This document shows, piece after piece, positions 19,101 to 27,013 of a DNA stretch of 64,000 bases. A program made the translations under genes and the position numbers. This DNA is from Granulicella sp. WH15 (GTDB lineage Bacteria > Acidobacteriota > Terriglobia > Terriglobales > Acidobacteriaceae). The stretch lies in assembly GCF_009914315.1 (NCBI RefSeq), contig NZ_CP042596.1:4030001-4094000 (forward strand), given 5' to 3'. Each line of letters begins with the position of its first letter. The stretch's first letter is position 1. The notes beneath the pieces are model-generated. The model was not told where the DNA came from and did no database searches. It was given only the letters and a program-made list of their open reading frames with translations.

Positions 19101-20368
19101 ACCTGTCAATCGGATATATCGGCAGCTTTACCGCCATTATGACTGGACCGGACAGCGCGGACTTCCCCGCCTCGACGACCCCTGATAGCCAATGTGGAGT
19201 ACCGATGGTGGGATGCAACGAACAGGTGATCTTCCAGCCGACTACAACCGGAAAGCGTCTCTCCGTCTATGTGGTCCTGGCTCCCGGAGACTACGGTGGA
19301 TCGTTCTCCATCCGAGAGGTCCATGTCCTCTCGGGAGCGGGACAGGAAGCCGGTCCCTCCTTCTCGCTTACGCCGCAATCTCCCGTCCAGGTCAATAAAG
19401 GCTCAGCGCCCGCCAGTGACACACTCACCCTTTCGAACAATGGAACCACCAGCCTCGATCTTTCTCAGCTCTCCAGCTCGACGACCGATGCCGTCATCAC
19501 CGGCAGTACCTGCGGAAAGGTCGCAATCGCAGCCACCTGCACGGTCAATATAACGTACAGTTCCTCGGTAACCGGAACCCATACTGTCACCTTCAGCAGC
19601 ATGGATGCCATCTCTGGAAAGACCCTCACCGCCAGCTTCAATGCGATGGTCTACTATCTTCCCCCATCTGTTTCTCCAAATTCGCTCTCCTTTCCCCCCA
19701 CCCATCTTGGTGCCACGACGAGCCAGACCTTTAGTGTCACCAGTCCTGACTCTCACCCCCTGACTGTGGCTATCGGTCCACCCGCATCCTGCTTCGGCTC
19801 CTGCTCCGCGGCCTTCATCTTCCCCACCGCGACTTGTAACAGCGGCACCTGCACCTTCACGGCTACTTATGCGCCGACTGTGTCTTCCCCGTCCGGAGGC
19901 TTCGATTCTGGCGACATCAGGGTCACTGACACAGTCAGTTCGGAGTTCGTCGACATACACCTCTCCGGCTCTCCCGGAATCCCGATCTTCAGTTTCTCCC
20001 CTTCTTCCCTCAATTTCCCCTCCCGGCCCATGGGCTCTATGTCCACGCCCCAGAGCATTAAGCTCTCCAACACCGGGGATGCCACGTTGAATATGTCCAG
20101 TATCTCCCTGACCGGAGCCAACGCCGCCGACTACGTCCTCACAAACGCCAGTAACTGCCTGGAACTAGTTGCCAATAGCTACTGCACCCTTACCGTAGCC
20201 TTCAACCCCACCGCGGCCGGAACCCGCACCGCGGCGATCAGCTTCAACACCGGTGCAACGACCTCGGTCGGTACGCTGCCGCTGACGGGAGAGGCCACTG
20301 ACCCGAGCATCACATCGGACTCCACCACACTCAACCCAGCCGGCTTCGCATCGATAAGAACACCATGA
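16169..20368 (+). CDS. Giant lipoprotein with tandem choice-of-anchor D (ASH/SPD-2) repeats
   Basis: The ATG at 16169 follows AGAGGG by 8 bases; a GTG three codons earlier overlaps that site. The 1,399 residues begin with a lipoprotein signal (SFLISSC then GGGSSSG), so the protein is probably tethered to a membrane and exposed. Residues about 25-290 form a non-repeated N-domain (carboxypeptidase-regulatory-like opening, AQHGTVFGGTIPVIGATI). Immunoglobulin-like ASH repeats of about 105 residues follow. Each contains TLTNSGTG, ANAADY, a Cys pair about 11-12 residues apart (ACPATLAASAHC), FKPTAAGTRTA and LTGTG. Four near-identical units lie at 17402-18660, with diverged units before and after. 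The C-terminal TLNPAGFASIRTP has no anchor. Ligand and function are unknown. It separates mreB from mreC and runs against them. Confidence 0.88.
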   Translation: MVRAVRLLPAFAVLALSFLISSCGGGSSSGTTPPPVTTPPTPATQHGTVFGGTIPVIGATIQLYAVGTTGDGSAATPLLNPAVTSDSNGSFTMQGSEACPSASALVYLVATGGNPGLASGTNNKALSMMAAIGPCSSLTPSANFVINELTTVAAVAALEPYFTSPTAIGTSPANSADLTSAFTLAAAFANPTTGVTPGAAVPAGDTVPVEQINTLADILATCIDTTGGAAGDSTPCGDLLTLATPSGATAPATTLTALLNIAKNPTLNVASLFHLASDSGPFQPIPAQAPLNWTVRLQVPSTLKITPTAGLSFAATPVSTTAPTQAVTLTNTGTSAIALTSLSLAGINAADFAQTSNCTASLQPQATCTATVGFTPTAAGSRSAYLVVTSNAPNSPQPILLTGTATASAPAITLSPASLTFTSQTIGFTSAAQAITLTNSGTGTLNLSSITLAGANAADYTLANSCSATLATSAHCTFSVTFKPTAAGTRTATITIVSNATSSPNTILLTGTGIAPSFSLSSGELNFYTLVGSTSPAQTVTLTNTSTGILNIASITLTGANAADYILVNACPATLAASAHCTYSVTFKPSSIGTRTATLSIISNASSAPFTIPLTGVGTTAAISLSAASLTFASQTIGSASPAQTVTLTNSGTGTLNLTSITLAGANATDYSLVNACPATLAASAHCTFTVAFKPIAAGTRTAAVSIVSNATSSPNTIALTGTGTTSAISLSPTSITFASQPVGSTSAAQTVTLTNSGTGALNLTGITLSGANAADYSLANACPASLAASAHCTFTVAFNPTAAGTRTAAVTIASNAPAASTIPLTGSGTATIPPPPSSITLSTNSLAFTNYAVSFNATGYAQPTITGNTVTVTNSGSAPLLISAINISPSFYQTNNCGSELLGQSVCTITVWPIEVPAAPSTTATSYTGTLTLVSNDPTAPSTVALSNTVNVPATANDFGTWAVGMPSNAPLMIEGNLSIGYIGSFTAIMTGPDSADFPASTTPDSQCGVPMVGCNEQVIFQPTTTGKRLSVYVVLAPGDYGGSFSIREVHVLSGAGQEAGPSFSLTPQSPVQVNKGSAPASDTLTLSNNGTTSLDLSQLSSSTTDAVITGSTCGKVAIAATCTVNITYSSSVTGTHTVTFSSMDAISGKTLTASFNAMVYYLPPSVSPNSLSFPPTHLGATTSQTFSVTSPDSHPLTVAIGPPASCFGSCSAAFIFPTATCNSGTCTFTATYAPTVSSPSGGFDSGDIRVTDTVSSEFVDIHLSGSPGIPIFSFSPSSLNFPSRPMGSMSTPQSIKLSNTGDATLNMSSISLTGANAADYVLTNASNCLELVANSYCTLTVAFNPTAAGTRTAAISFNTGATTSVGTLPLTGEATDPSITSDSTTLNPAGFASIRTP
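17402..18660 (+). repeat. Four near-identical tandem coding repeats (315-318 bp units)
   Basis: Units begin at 17402, 17720, 18035 and 18353, each starting with I/F-(T/S)-L-S. Lengths of 318, 315 and 318 bases are codon multiples, so unit gain or loss keeps the frame. Local DNA identity is high (for example ctggcagcctcggcccactg recurs), which suggests recent duplication and a place where assemblies may collapse. Confidence 0.85.
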
Positions 20369-20375
20369 CCCACAC

Positions 20376-20421
20376 AAGAAAAACGGCTGGACCGGGTCTC
20401 CCCTGTCCAGCCGTTTTTCTT
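20376..20421. terminator. Bidirectional terminator between the ASH lipoprotein and mreB
   Basis: Perfect 17-base arms (20376-20392, AAGAAAAACGGCTGGAC, and 20405-20421) are flanked by A on one side and T on the other. The hairpin sits between convergent genes, 8 bases after one stop and 22 bases after the other. Confidence 0.9.
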
Positions 20422-20442
20422 GTTGGGACTCGTTACTAAAGA

Positions 20443-21462
20443 CTAGTCGATCGAGATTTTGCGCAGCAGCTTGAAGTCCGAGAGCATCTTGCCCGTGCCC
20501 AGGACCACCGAAGCCAGGGGATCGTCGGCCACCGAGACCGGCAGCCCCGTCTCCTCGCGGATACGCTTGTCTAAGTTCTTGATGAGCGCCCCGCCGCCCG
20601 TCAGCACGATGCCGCGGTCGGAGATATCGGCCGAAAGCTCCGGCGGCGTGCGCTCGAGCGCAACGCGTATCCCATTGATAATAGTGGCGATACACTCACC
20701 CAGCGCCTCGCGAATCTCGGAGTCCTCAATCGTGATCGTCTTGGGCACGCCCTCGATCAGGTTGCGGCCCTTGACCTCCATCGTCAGCGGCTTGTCCAGC
20801 GGGTACGCCGAACCCAGCTCGATCTTGATCTGCTCCGCCGTGCGCTCGCCGATCAGCAGGTTGTACTTGCGCTTCAGATAGGTAATGACGGCCTCGTCCA
20901 TCTGGTTGCCCGCCATACGCACCGATCGCGAGTAGACGATGCCCGCCAGCGAGATTACCGCGATGTCGCTGGTGCCGCCGCCGATATCGACTACCATGTT
21001 GCCGCCCGGCTCGGTGATGGGCAGCCCCGCTCCGATGGCCGCCACCATGGCCTGCTCGACCAGATGCACCTCGCTGGCCTTGGCCCGATAGGCCGAGTCC
21101 ATGACGGCGCGCTTCTCCACCTGCGTAATCTCCGACGGAACGCCGATCACGATGCGAGGATGCACCATCATCTTGCGGTTGTGCGCCTTGTGGATGAAGT
21201 AGTTCAACATCTTTTCCGTCTGCTTGAAGTCGGCGATGACGCCGTCCTTCATCGGCTTGATGGCGACGATGTTGCCCGGCGTGCGCCCCAGCATCTCCTT
21301 CGCCTCTTTACCCACGGCCTCCACCTCGCCGGTGACCGAATTGACTGCGATGATCGAGGGCTCGTTGACGATAATCCCTTTGCCATGAGCAAAGACAAGC
21401 GTGTTGGCCGTGCCCAGGTCAATCGCCAGGTCGGACGAGAACAGGCTGAACAAGGAGCGCAT
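20443..21462 (-). CDS. mreB: Rod shape-determining actin homologue MreB
   Basis: MreB is the cytoplasmic ATP-binding filament protein that positions the elongation machinery. The ATG at 21462 (MRSLFSLFSSD) gives 339 residues, the family's normal length. ATGs at 21507 and 21597 in the same frame would add 15 or 45 residues without homology-like character, part of it coded by a 13-base tandem repeat. None has a clear ribosome-binding site, so the start is provisional. Actin-fold motifs are intact: DLGTANTLVF (phosphate 1), VVDIGGGTSDIAV (phosphate 2) and GIVLTGGGALIKNLD (adenosine). The amphipathic N-terminus could bind the membrane. A strong terminator ends it, so mreC must have its own promoter. 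Confidence 0.93.
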   Translation of the reverse strand: MRSLFSLFSSDLAIDLGTANTLVFAHGKGIIVNEPSIIAVNSVTGEVEAVGKEAKEMLGRTPGNIVAIKPMKDGVIADFKQTEKMLNYFIHKAHNRKMMVHPRIVIGVPSEITQVEKRAVMDSAYRAKASEVHLVEQAMVAAIGAGLPITEPGGNMVVDIGGGTSDIAVISLAGIVYSRSVRMAGNQMDEAVITYLKRKYNLLIGERTAEQIKIELGSAYPLDKPLTMEVKGRNLIEGVPKTITIEDSEIREALGECIATIINGIRVALERTPPELSADISDRGIVLTGGGALIKNLDKRIREETGLPVSVADDPLASVVLGTGKMLSDFKLLRKISID

Positions 21463-21527
21463 GTTGTGCACACGCGAGTAGCGTTTCTGAAATGTATTCG
21501 AGGACATGAGCTTTCGGTCGTTTCCTA

Positions 21528-21565
21528 GTCGAGTGATCCAGTCGAGTGATCCGGTCGAGTGATCG
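21528..21565. repeat. Short tandem repeat (13 bp x about 3) in the mreB leader
   Basis: gtcgagtgatcca, gtcgagtgatccg and gtcgagtgatcg stand head to tail. It lies between the possible upstream start codons and the likely mreB start, in the mreB-ald divergent region. It could be a 5' UTR element or a protein-binding array. Confidence 0.7.
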
Positions 21566-21701
21566 GTCGGGAGTACTGTGTGCAGGTCTTTGCTCATTGT
21601 AATGCCTGAGTTCCTGCGGGAAACGGCGCAATCCGTTCATTCACGAGCTTCCCATACTGGGACCGGACTCCCATACTAGAATTGGAGAAAACGAGGAAAG
21701 C

Positions 21702-22814
21702 ATGATTATTGGTGTGCCGAAGGAAGTGAAGGATCACGAAAGCCGCGTCGGCGTAACCCCGGCGGGCGTCAAGGCGCTGGTCGAAGCCGGCCATCAAGTG
21801 CTCGTGGAGACCAACGCGGGTGCGCTCTCGGCCTTTGTCGATGACGAATACCAGGCCGCCGGAGCCGAGATCGTCGGCTCGGCCCACGACGCCTGGAGCC
21901 TCGCCGACATGGTCGTCAAGGTAAAGGAGCCGGTCGAGAAGGAGTATAAGCACTTCCGCGAGGGCCTCGTCCTGTTCACCTACCTACACCTGGCTCCGCT
22001 GCCGGAGCTGACCGGCGCGCTGCTCGAAAAGAAGGTTACCGGCATCGCCTATGAGACGGTGCGCGACCGCCAGGGCACGCTGCCGCTGCTGACGCCCATG
22101 AGCGAGGTCGCCGGGCGTATGAGCGTGCAGGTCGGCGCTACCTATCTGGAGAAGGAAAAGGGCGGGCGCGGCGTGCTGCTGGGCGGCGTTCCCGGCACGC
22201 CTCCGGGTAATGTCTGCATCATCGGCGGCGGCATCGTCGGGCTGAACGCGGCCAAGATCGCGCTGGGCATGGGCGCGCGCGTCACCCTGGTGGACCTGAA
22301 CCTGAACCGTCTGCGCGAGCTGGACGATATCTTCGGCGGACGCGTGCATACGCTGATGTCGAACAGCTACAACGTCGAACGGGCGGTGGCTGAGGCCGAT
22401 CTGGTCATCGGCGGCGTGCTCATCCCCGGCGCGGCGGCACCCAAGATCGTCACGCGCGGCATGGTCGCCAAGATGAAGAAGGGCGCGGTCATTGTGGACG
22501 TCGCCATCGACCAGGGCGGCTGCATCGAGACGGCTCGTCCCACCACCCACACCGATCCCTCGTTCGTCATCGACGGCGTGGTTCACTACTGCGTCACCAA
22601 CATGCCTGCGGCGGTGCCCTACACCTCGACCCTGGCGCTGACCAACGCCACCTTCCCCTACCTGATGAAGCTGGCCAAGCTGGGCGCGCAGGAGGCGATC
22701 AAGGCGGACGCGGGCATCGCGGAGGGCGTCAACACCTACGCGGGCAAGCTGACCTACGGCGCAGTCGCCGAGGCCCAGAACCGCGAATGGAGCAAGATCG
22801 CCGACCTCGTCTAG
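21702..22814 (+). CDS. ald: Alanine dehydrogenase
   Basis: This cytoplasmic enzyme interconverts L-alanine and pyruvate plus ammonia with NAD. Its 370 residues match the family length. The start follows GAGGAAAG closely. Motifs present are the N-terminal [17 protein letters not shown], substrate residues in VKVKEP and YLHLAP, and the Rossmann loop [20 protein letters not shown] (about 171-190) with Asp in LVDLN. The segment [12 protein letters not shown] and the C-terminal [14 protein letters not shown] are also family features. It is the first gene of the plus-strand block and is divergent from mreB across about 240 bases containing the direct repeat tcccatact (21649 and 21668). Confidence 0.95.
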   Translation: MIIGVPKEVKDHESRVGVTPAGVKALVEAGHQVLVETNAGALSAFVDDEYQAAGAEIVGSAHDAWSLADMVVKVKEPVEKEYKHFREGLVLFTYLHLAPLPELTGALLEKKVTGIAYETVRDRQGTLPLLTPMSEVAGRMSVQVGATYLEKEKGGRGVLLGGVPGTPPGNVCIIGGGIVGLNAAKIALGMGARVTLVDLNLNRLRELDDIFGGRVHTLMSNSYNVERAVAEADLVIGGVLIPGAAAPKIVTRGMVAKMKKGAVIVDVAIDQGGCIETARPTTHTDPSFVIDGVVHYCVTNMPAAVPYTSTLALTNATFPYLMKLAKLGAQEAIKADAGIAEGVNTYAGKLTYGAVAEAQNREWSKIADLV

Positions 22815-22960
22815 GTACTTCGTACCGTTCTCGGGGCGGTATGGGCGGGATCATCTTCTGAGGTCCTCCCGCTGGTCGGAAACGAACATTTTTGTTTCCG
22901 ACCAGCGAGAGGACCTTTGCCGTTGCTCCCCTCGCAGGCCCCAAGACCGCACAAAGTACC
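22815..22960 (+). repeat. Family B intergenic repeat, copy 2
   Basis: The head ggtacttcgtaccgttctcg plus gggcgg starts one base after the ald stop codon. Arms gtcctcccgctggtcgg(aaac) and gtttccgaccagcgagaggac (22863-22914) can pair around the centre. It ends with accgcacaaagtacc, an inverted echo of the head, so the element as a whole is roughly palindromic. Confidence 0.75.
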
Positions 22961-22966
22961 TATAAT
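22961..22966 (+). promoter_or_regulatory. Candidate -10 box upstream of ntrY
   Basis: A perfect TATAAT lies 34 bases before the ntrY ATG, directly at the end of the family B repeat. No good -35 is seen 17 bases upstream. AAGGAG at about 22982-22987 is the probable ribosome-binding site, with rather long spacing. Confidence 0.35.
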
Positions 22967-22999
22967 CTCCGTCTAAGGGTTTAAGGAGACGCACCAGAT

Positions 23000-25435
23000 A
23001 TGACGACCAGCGCGCATCGCCGCAAGCTGCTGAGTATCGCGCTGGGTGTAGGCCTGCTGATCCTCTTCTCCGGGCTGGCCGCCATGAACGCCTGGAACCT
23101 CAAGTTCCTGAACCCCGCGACCACCAGCCAGATCGTCGTCTACACCGGCCTCTCCGCCGTGGCGTTCCTGCTCTTCGTCGCCGTGCTGGTGCTGCTGGTG
23201 CGCAACGTGCTGAAGCTGTACGCCGACCAGCGCAGCCGAGTGATGGGCTCGCGCCTGCGCACCCGCATGTTGTGGGGAGCCGTGCTGGTAAGCCTGCTGC
23301 CCATCGCCTTCATGTTCTGCTTCAGCTACCTGCTGATGAACCGCGCCGTCGAGCGCTGGTTCTCGCAGCCCGTCACCCAGATCCACGACGACTCCAACCG
23401 CCTGGCCACCGACCTGTCGCGCTACACCTCGGCCAACGCGCGGGTGGAGGCCGAGTCGATCAAGAACGGCATCGCCGACCTGGGCCGCGCCAGCCTGGGA
23501 CGCGATACGGGCCACACCAAGGATACGGCGGCTTCCAGGGCAGCGGTCGATCGCGTCCTGCGCCTGCATGAACTGACGCTGCAGGGCGGCTTCGCGATGG
23601 TCTTCCGCGAAGGTAACGCCATCGCCGCCTTCCACATGCCTCGGCGTGACGGCGTTACCGCCGAGGTGAAGCCCTGGCTGCCCGAAGCAGGCGAGACTGT
23701 CGACGGCGGCGACGATGACTCCAAGCCCGCCCATGTGGCGGGGACCGCCCTGGGCACATCGATGGATGCAGCCATCCTGAGCGCCTCCGAACGCGACGAC
23801 CAACCCATGTTCTCCCTTGGCGGGACCGACTACGCCCTGGGCACCGCTGTGCTGAAGCAGGGCGGAACCGTCGTCGTCGGCCTGCCCATGCCCTACGGCA
23901 TGTCCAATACCATGGCCCAGATGCGCAAGGCCGCCGACCAGTACTGGGTGCTCTTCCGTGCGCGCCGCCAGGTGCGCAACCTGTACATGCTCCTGCTGCT
24001 GATGATGACCAGCCTCGCGCTCTTCTGCTCCTGCTGGCTGGCTCTGCACCTCTCGCGTCAGGTCACCAAGCCGGTGGAGGCGCTGGCCGACGCGATGGAG
24101 TCCATCGCCGCCGGAGACTACGGCCACCGCGTCCACGAGAGCGCTACCGAGGAGCTGGGCGAGCTGGTCCGCAGCTTCAACCAGATGGCCGCCGACCTCG
24201 AAGACAGCCGCGCCCAGGTCGACGCCTCGACCGCCCTGCTCTCGGACGCCAACGCCGCCCTGCGAGCGCGCCGCGGCGAGCTGGAGACGATGCTCGAGAC
24301 CATCCCTAACGGAGTCGCCACGCTGGACCGCGAGCGCCGCATCGTGCTGGCCAACCGCGCGCTCAGCGAGATGATCGACCCCGGCGGCCAGCGACCTTTC
24401 ATCGGACGGACGCTCAGCGAGGTCTTCCCCGCCGAGGTGGTCGAACCGCTGGACCGGCTGGTGCTGCGCAGCCACCGCATGGGCTCGGCCTCGGGCGAGA
24501 TGGAGATGGACACCGGCTCCGGCGTGCTGAACCTGTTGGCCACCGTGGCGCTGCTCGAGACGGGCACGGGCCGCTCGCTGCTGAGTGACCCGCAGGAGGC
24601 TCACCTGGGCTATGTGCTGGTGCTCGAGAACGCGACCGAGCTGCTGCGCGCCCAGCGCCAGAGCGCTTGGAAGGAGGTCGCCCGCCGGGTGGCTCACGAG
24701 ATCAAGAACCCGCTGACGCCCATCTCGCTCAACGCCGAGCAGATTGGCCGCCACATCGAGCGCATCGGCCTGACCCTTGAGGCCAACTCGCTCGGATCGC
24801 CCTCGGTCGCGATCATCCGCCGCTCGAGCGAGGTGATCTCCTCCTCGGTCGAGAGCATGAGGTCTCTGGTCGATCAGTTCGCCGCGCTGGCCGAGTTCCC
24901 CACGGCACGGCCGCGGCCCGCCGACCTGAACACCATCGTCGAGAACTCGCTGGCCATGTTCGCCGGAAGGATGCAGGGTATCCGCCTAGTGCGCCGGTTC
25001 GCGGAGGATCTGCCGCTCGTGATGGCCGACCCCGAAGCCATGAAGCGCGCGCTCGGCAACCTGATCGACAATGCCGTGGAGGCCATGCAGCAGAGCCTGC
25101 TGCGCGAGATGTGGGTGAGCACCGCGCTACTGGCCAACGGCATGGTCGAGCTGACCGTGGCCGATACCGGAGCGGGCCTGACCGCCGAGATGCGCGAGCG
25201 GCTCTTTCTGCCCTACTTCTCGACGAAGCAGCGCGGCACCGGCCTCGGCCTCGCCATCGCGGCCAAGATCATTCAAGAACACCAGGGCACCATCCGCGCC
25301 GAGAAGAACGAGCCCGCCGGAGCCCGCTTCATCGTGGAGCTGAAGCCCGCCAGCGGCGAAGAGCTGGGCGAGACTAGCGCAGTCCACAGCACACCTTTGA
25401 ACGTCGGCGCGGCCACCACCGCTAGGCCGAACTAA
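23000..25435 (+). CDS. ntrY: NtrY-like membrane sensor histidine kinase
   Basis: The protein has 811 residues. Three N-terminal hydrophobic segments (about 14-32, 45-70, 92-114) are followed by a periplasmic-size region of about 210 residues and a transmembrane segment near 328-350. A HAMP domain comes next (VTKPVEALADAMESIAAGDY), then PAS (about 430-530, METIPNGVATLDRERRIVLAN-like). The HisKA box has His566 in VAHEIKNPLTP. The ATPase domain has N-box LIDNAVEAM, G1 VADTGAG and G2 GTGLGLAIAAK. NtrY kinases belong with NtrX in nitrogen or redox-related signalling; the signal here is unknown. The regulator gene starts 18 bases downstream, so they form an operon. Confidence 0.92.
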   Translation: MTTSAHRRKLLSIALGVGLLILFSGLAAMNAWNLKFLNPATTSQIVVYTGLSAVAFLLFVAVLVLLVRNVLKLYADQRSRVMGSRLRTRMLWGAVLVSLLPIAFMFCFSYLLMNRAVERWFSQPVTQIHDDSNRLATDLSRYTSANARVEAESIKNGIADLGRASLGRDTGHTKDTAASRAAVDRVLRLHELTLQGGFAMVFREGNAIAAFHMPRRDGVTAEVKPWLPEAGETVDGGDDDSKPAHVAGTALGTSMDAAILSASERDDQPMFSLGGTDYALGTAVLKQGGTVVVGLPMPYGMSNTMAQMRKAADQYWVLFRARRQVRNLYMLLLLMMTSLALFCSCWLALHLSRQVTKPVEALADAMESIAAGDYGHRVHESATEELGELVRSFNQMAADLEDSRAQVDASTALLSDANAALRARRGELETMLETIPNGVATLDRERRIVLANRALSEMIDPGGQRPFIGRTLSEVFPAEVVEPLDRLVLRSHRMGSASGEMEMDTGSGVLNLLATVALLETGTGRSLLSDPQEAHLGYVLVLENATELLRAQRQSAWKEVARRVAHEIKNPLTPISLNAEQIGRHIERIGLTLEANSLGSPSVAIIRRSSEVISSSVESMRSLVDQFAALAEFPTARPRPADLNTIVENSLAMFAGRMQGIRLVRRFAEDLPLVMADPEAMKRALGNLIDNAVEAMQQSLLREMWVSTALLANGMVELTVADTGAGLTAEMRERLFLPYFSTKQRGTGLGLAIAAKIIQEHQGTIRAEKNEPAGARFIVELKPASGEELGETSAVHSTPLNVGAATTARPN

Positions 25436-25453
25436 CCAGCACCAGGAGGCTGT

Positions 25454-26821
25454 TTGAACCACGTACTCATCGTCGACGACGAGACCGAGATTCGCGAATC
25501 GCTGCAATCCATCCTTGAGGAGGAAGGCTACGCCGTCACCTGCGCGGGCACCGCCGCCGAGGCCCTGACACTGCTCCGCGACGCTGCTTACGACGTCGTC
25601 CTGCTCGACATATGGCTGCCCGATCGCGACGGGCTCGACACGCTCGGCGAGATACGGCAGCTCGACGCCTCCAACGTACCCGAAGTCGTCATCATCTCGG
25701 GCCACGGCACGATTGAAGCCGCCGTGCGTGCGACCAAACTCGGCGCTTACGACTTTCTCGAGAAGCCGCTCTCGCTGGCGCGCACGCTCATCGTGCTCAA
25801 GAACGCCATCGAGACCCGGCGTATGCGCGAGGACAACAAGGAGTTCGCGCGGCAGCTCGCGGCCAGGGGCACCGTCACCGGCGACTCCGTGCCCATGAAG
25901 GCGCTGCGCCAGCAGATCAAGCTAATGGCCCCCACCAACGGCCGCGTGCTCATCTACGGCGAGAGCGGCACCGGTAAGGAGCTGATCGGCCGCGCCATGC
26001 ACGCCGAGAGCCTGCGTAAAGAGCGCGTCTTCGTCGAGCTGAACTGCGCCGCCATCCCCGAGGACTACATCGAGAGCGAATTGTTCGGCTACAGGAACAG
26101 TGCCGTTGCAGGTGGCCCTTCAGAGAAACGTGGTACCTTCGAACGCGCCGACGGAGGTACGCTCTTTCTCGATGAGGTAGGCGACATGAGCCTGAAGACC
26201 CAGGCCAAAGTGCTGCGCGCGCTCGATGAACAACGCTTTCTGCCCGTGGGCGCATCGCATCCGGTCCACGTCGATGTGCGCGTCATCGCCGCCACCAACA
26301 AGGATCTCGAAGAGGAGATCGCACGCGGCAACTTCCGCGAAGACCTTTTCTATCGCCTCAACGTCATCCCCTTCTTCGTGCCTCCGCTGCGCGACCGCAA
26401 GGAAGATATTCCGCTGCTGGTCAAGGAGTTTCTCGTAGAATTCGGCAGCCAGTATGGGCGTCCGCGTGTCGAGATGGCCGCCGATGCGCTGGACGCGCTG
26501 AAGCAGTACCACTGGCCCGGCAATGTGCGCGAGCTGCGCAACCTCATCGAGCGCGTCATCATCCTGAACCCCAAGGTCAACCGCATCGAACGCAAGCATC
26601 TGCCCATGCTCGTCTACCGCGATGCGGGCAAGCCCGCCGCGCGCGGAGAGGAGTTCGCTACTCTGCTGCAAGCTCGTGAAGCCTACGAGCGCGACTACAT
26701 CCTGAAGAAACTGGACGAGTGTCATGGCAACGTAAGCCGCGCCGCCGAGAGCCTCGGCCTCGAACGCAGCCACCTCTACCGCAAGATGAAAGCGCTCGGG
26801 GTTGCCGTCCGCGAGCAGTAA
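25454..26821 (+). CDS. ntrX: NtrX-like AAA+ response regulator lacking the GAFTGA loop
   Basis: It starts at TTG 25454, with AGGAGG (25444-25449) four bases upstream and the protein beginning NHVLIVDDETE; no ATG fits. The 455 residues contain a receiver domain with phospho-acceptor Asp52 (LLDIWLPD) and Lys in LEKPLSL, then an AAA+ sigma-54 interaction domain (about 140-370). Walker A is GESGTGKE, Walker B is GGTLFLDEVGD, and the arginine fingers are in the FREDLFYRL region. A C-terminal Fis-type HTH (NVSRAAESLGLERSHLYRKM) completes it. Residues 216-221 are SAVAGG where sigma-54 activators have GAFTGA. The Phe and Thr that touch sigma-54 are gone, so it may regulate sigma-70 promoters or act as a repressor. 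It is co-transcribed with ntrY. Confidence 0.93.
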   Translation: MNHVLIVDDETEIRESLQSILEEEGYAVTCAGTAAEALTLLRDAAYDVVLLDIWLPDRDGLDTLGEIRQLDASNVPEVVIISGHGTIEAAVRATKLGAYDFLEKPLSLARTLIVLKNAIETRRMREDNKEFARQLAARGTVTGDSVPMKALRQQIKLMAPTNGRVLIYGESGTGKELIGRAMHAESLRKERVFVELNCAAIPEDYIESELFGYRNSAVAGGPSEKRGTFERADGGTLFLDEVGDMSLKTQAKVLRALDEQRFLPVGASHPVHVDVRVIAATNKDLEEEIARGNFREDLFYRLNVIPFFVPPLRDRKEDIPLLVKEFLVEFGSQYGRPRVEMAADALDALKQYHWPGNVRELRNLIERVIILNPKVNRIERKHLPMLVYRDAGKPAARGEEFATLLQAREAYERDYILKKLDECHGNVSRAAESLGLERSHLYRKMKALGVAVREQ

Positions 26822-26882
26822 CCTGCTCCGAAACACAAAGCCGGACGCGGATAAGACGGATCAAGGCGGATTAAAAACAAGA

Positions 26883-26928
26883 AGAGTTAAAATAAAGTAC
26901 TGTTTTTGTTACTTATTTTATCCACTCT
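26883..26928. terminator. AT-rich imperfect inverted repeat after ntrX
   Basis: agagttaaaataaagta (26883-26899) is nearly complementary to tacttattttatccactct (26910-26928), enclosing gtttttgt. It could terminate ntrX or form part of the promoter region of the next gene. The surrounding 120 bases are strikingly AT-rich for this genome. Confidence 0.4.
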
Positions 26929-27013
26929 TATCTCTTTTATTCACGTTGGGCTTTTATCAAAGCAGAGTAGACTCTCAGCAATCAACCATCATCTTCAAGC
27001 TCAAAGGAGCCTC

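Noticed and set aside
22973..24754. 593-residue minus-strand ORF opposite ntrY
   Set aside because: The plus strand encodes a complete histidine kinase with all boxes. This frame has none.
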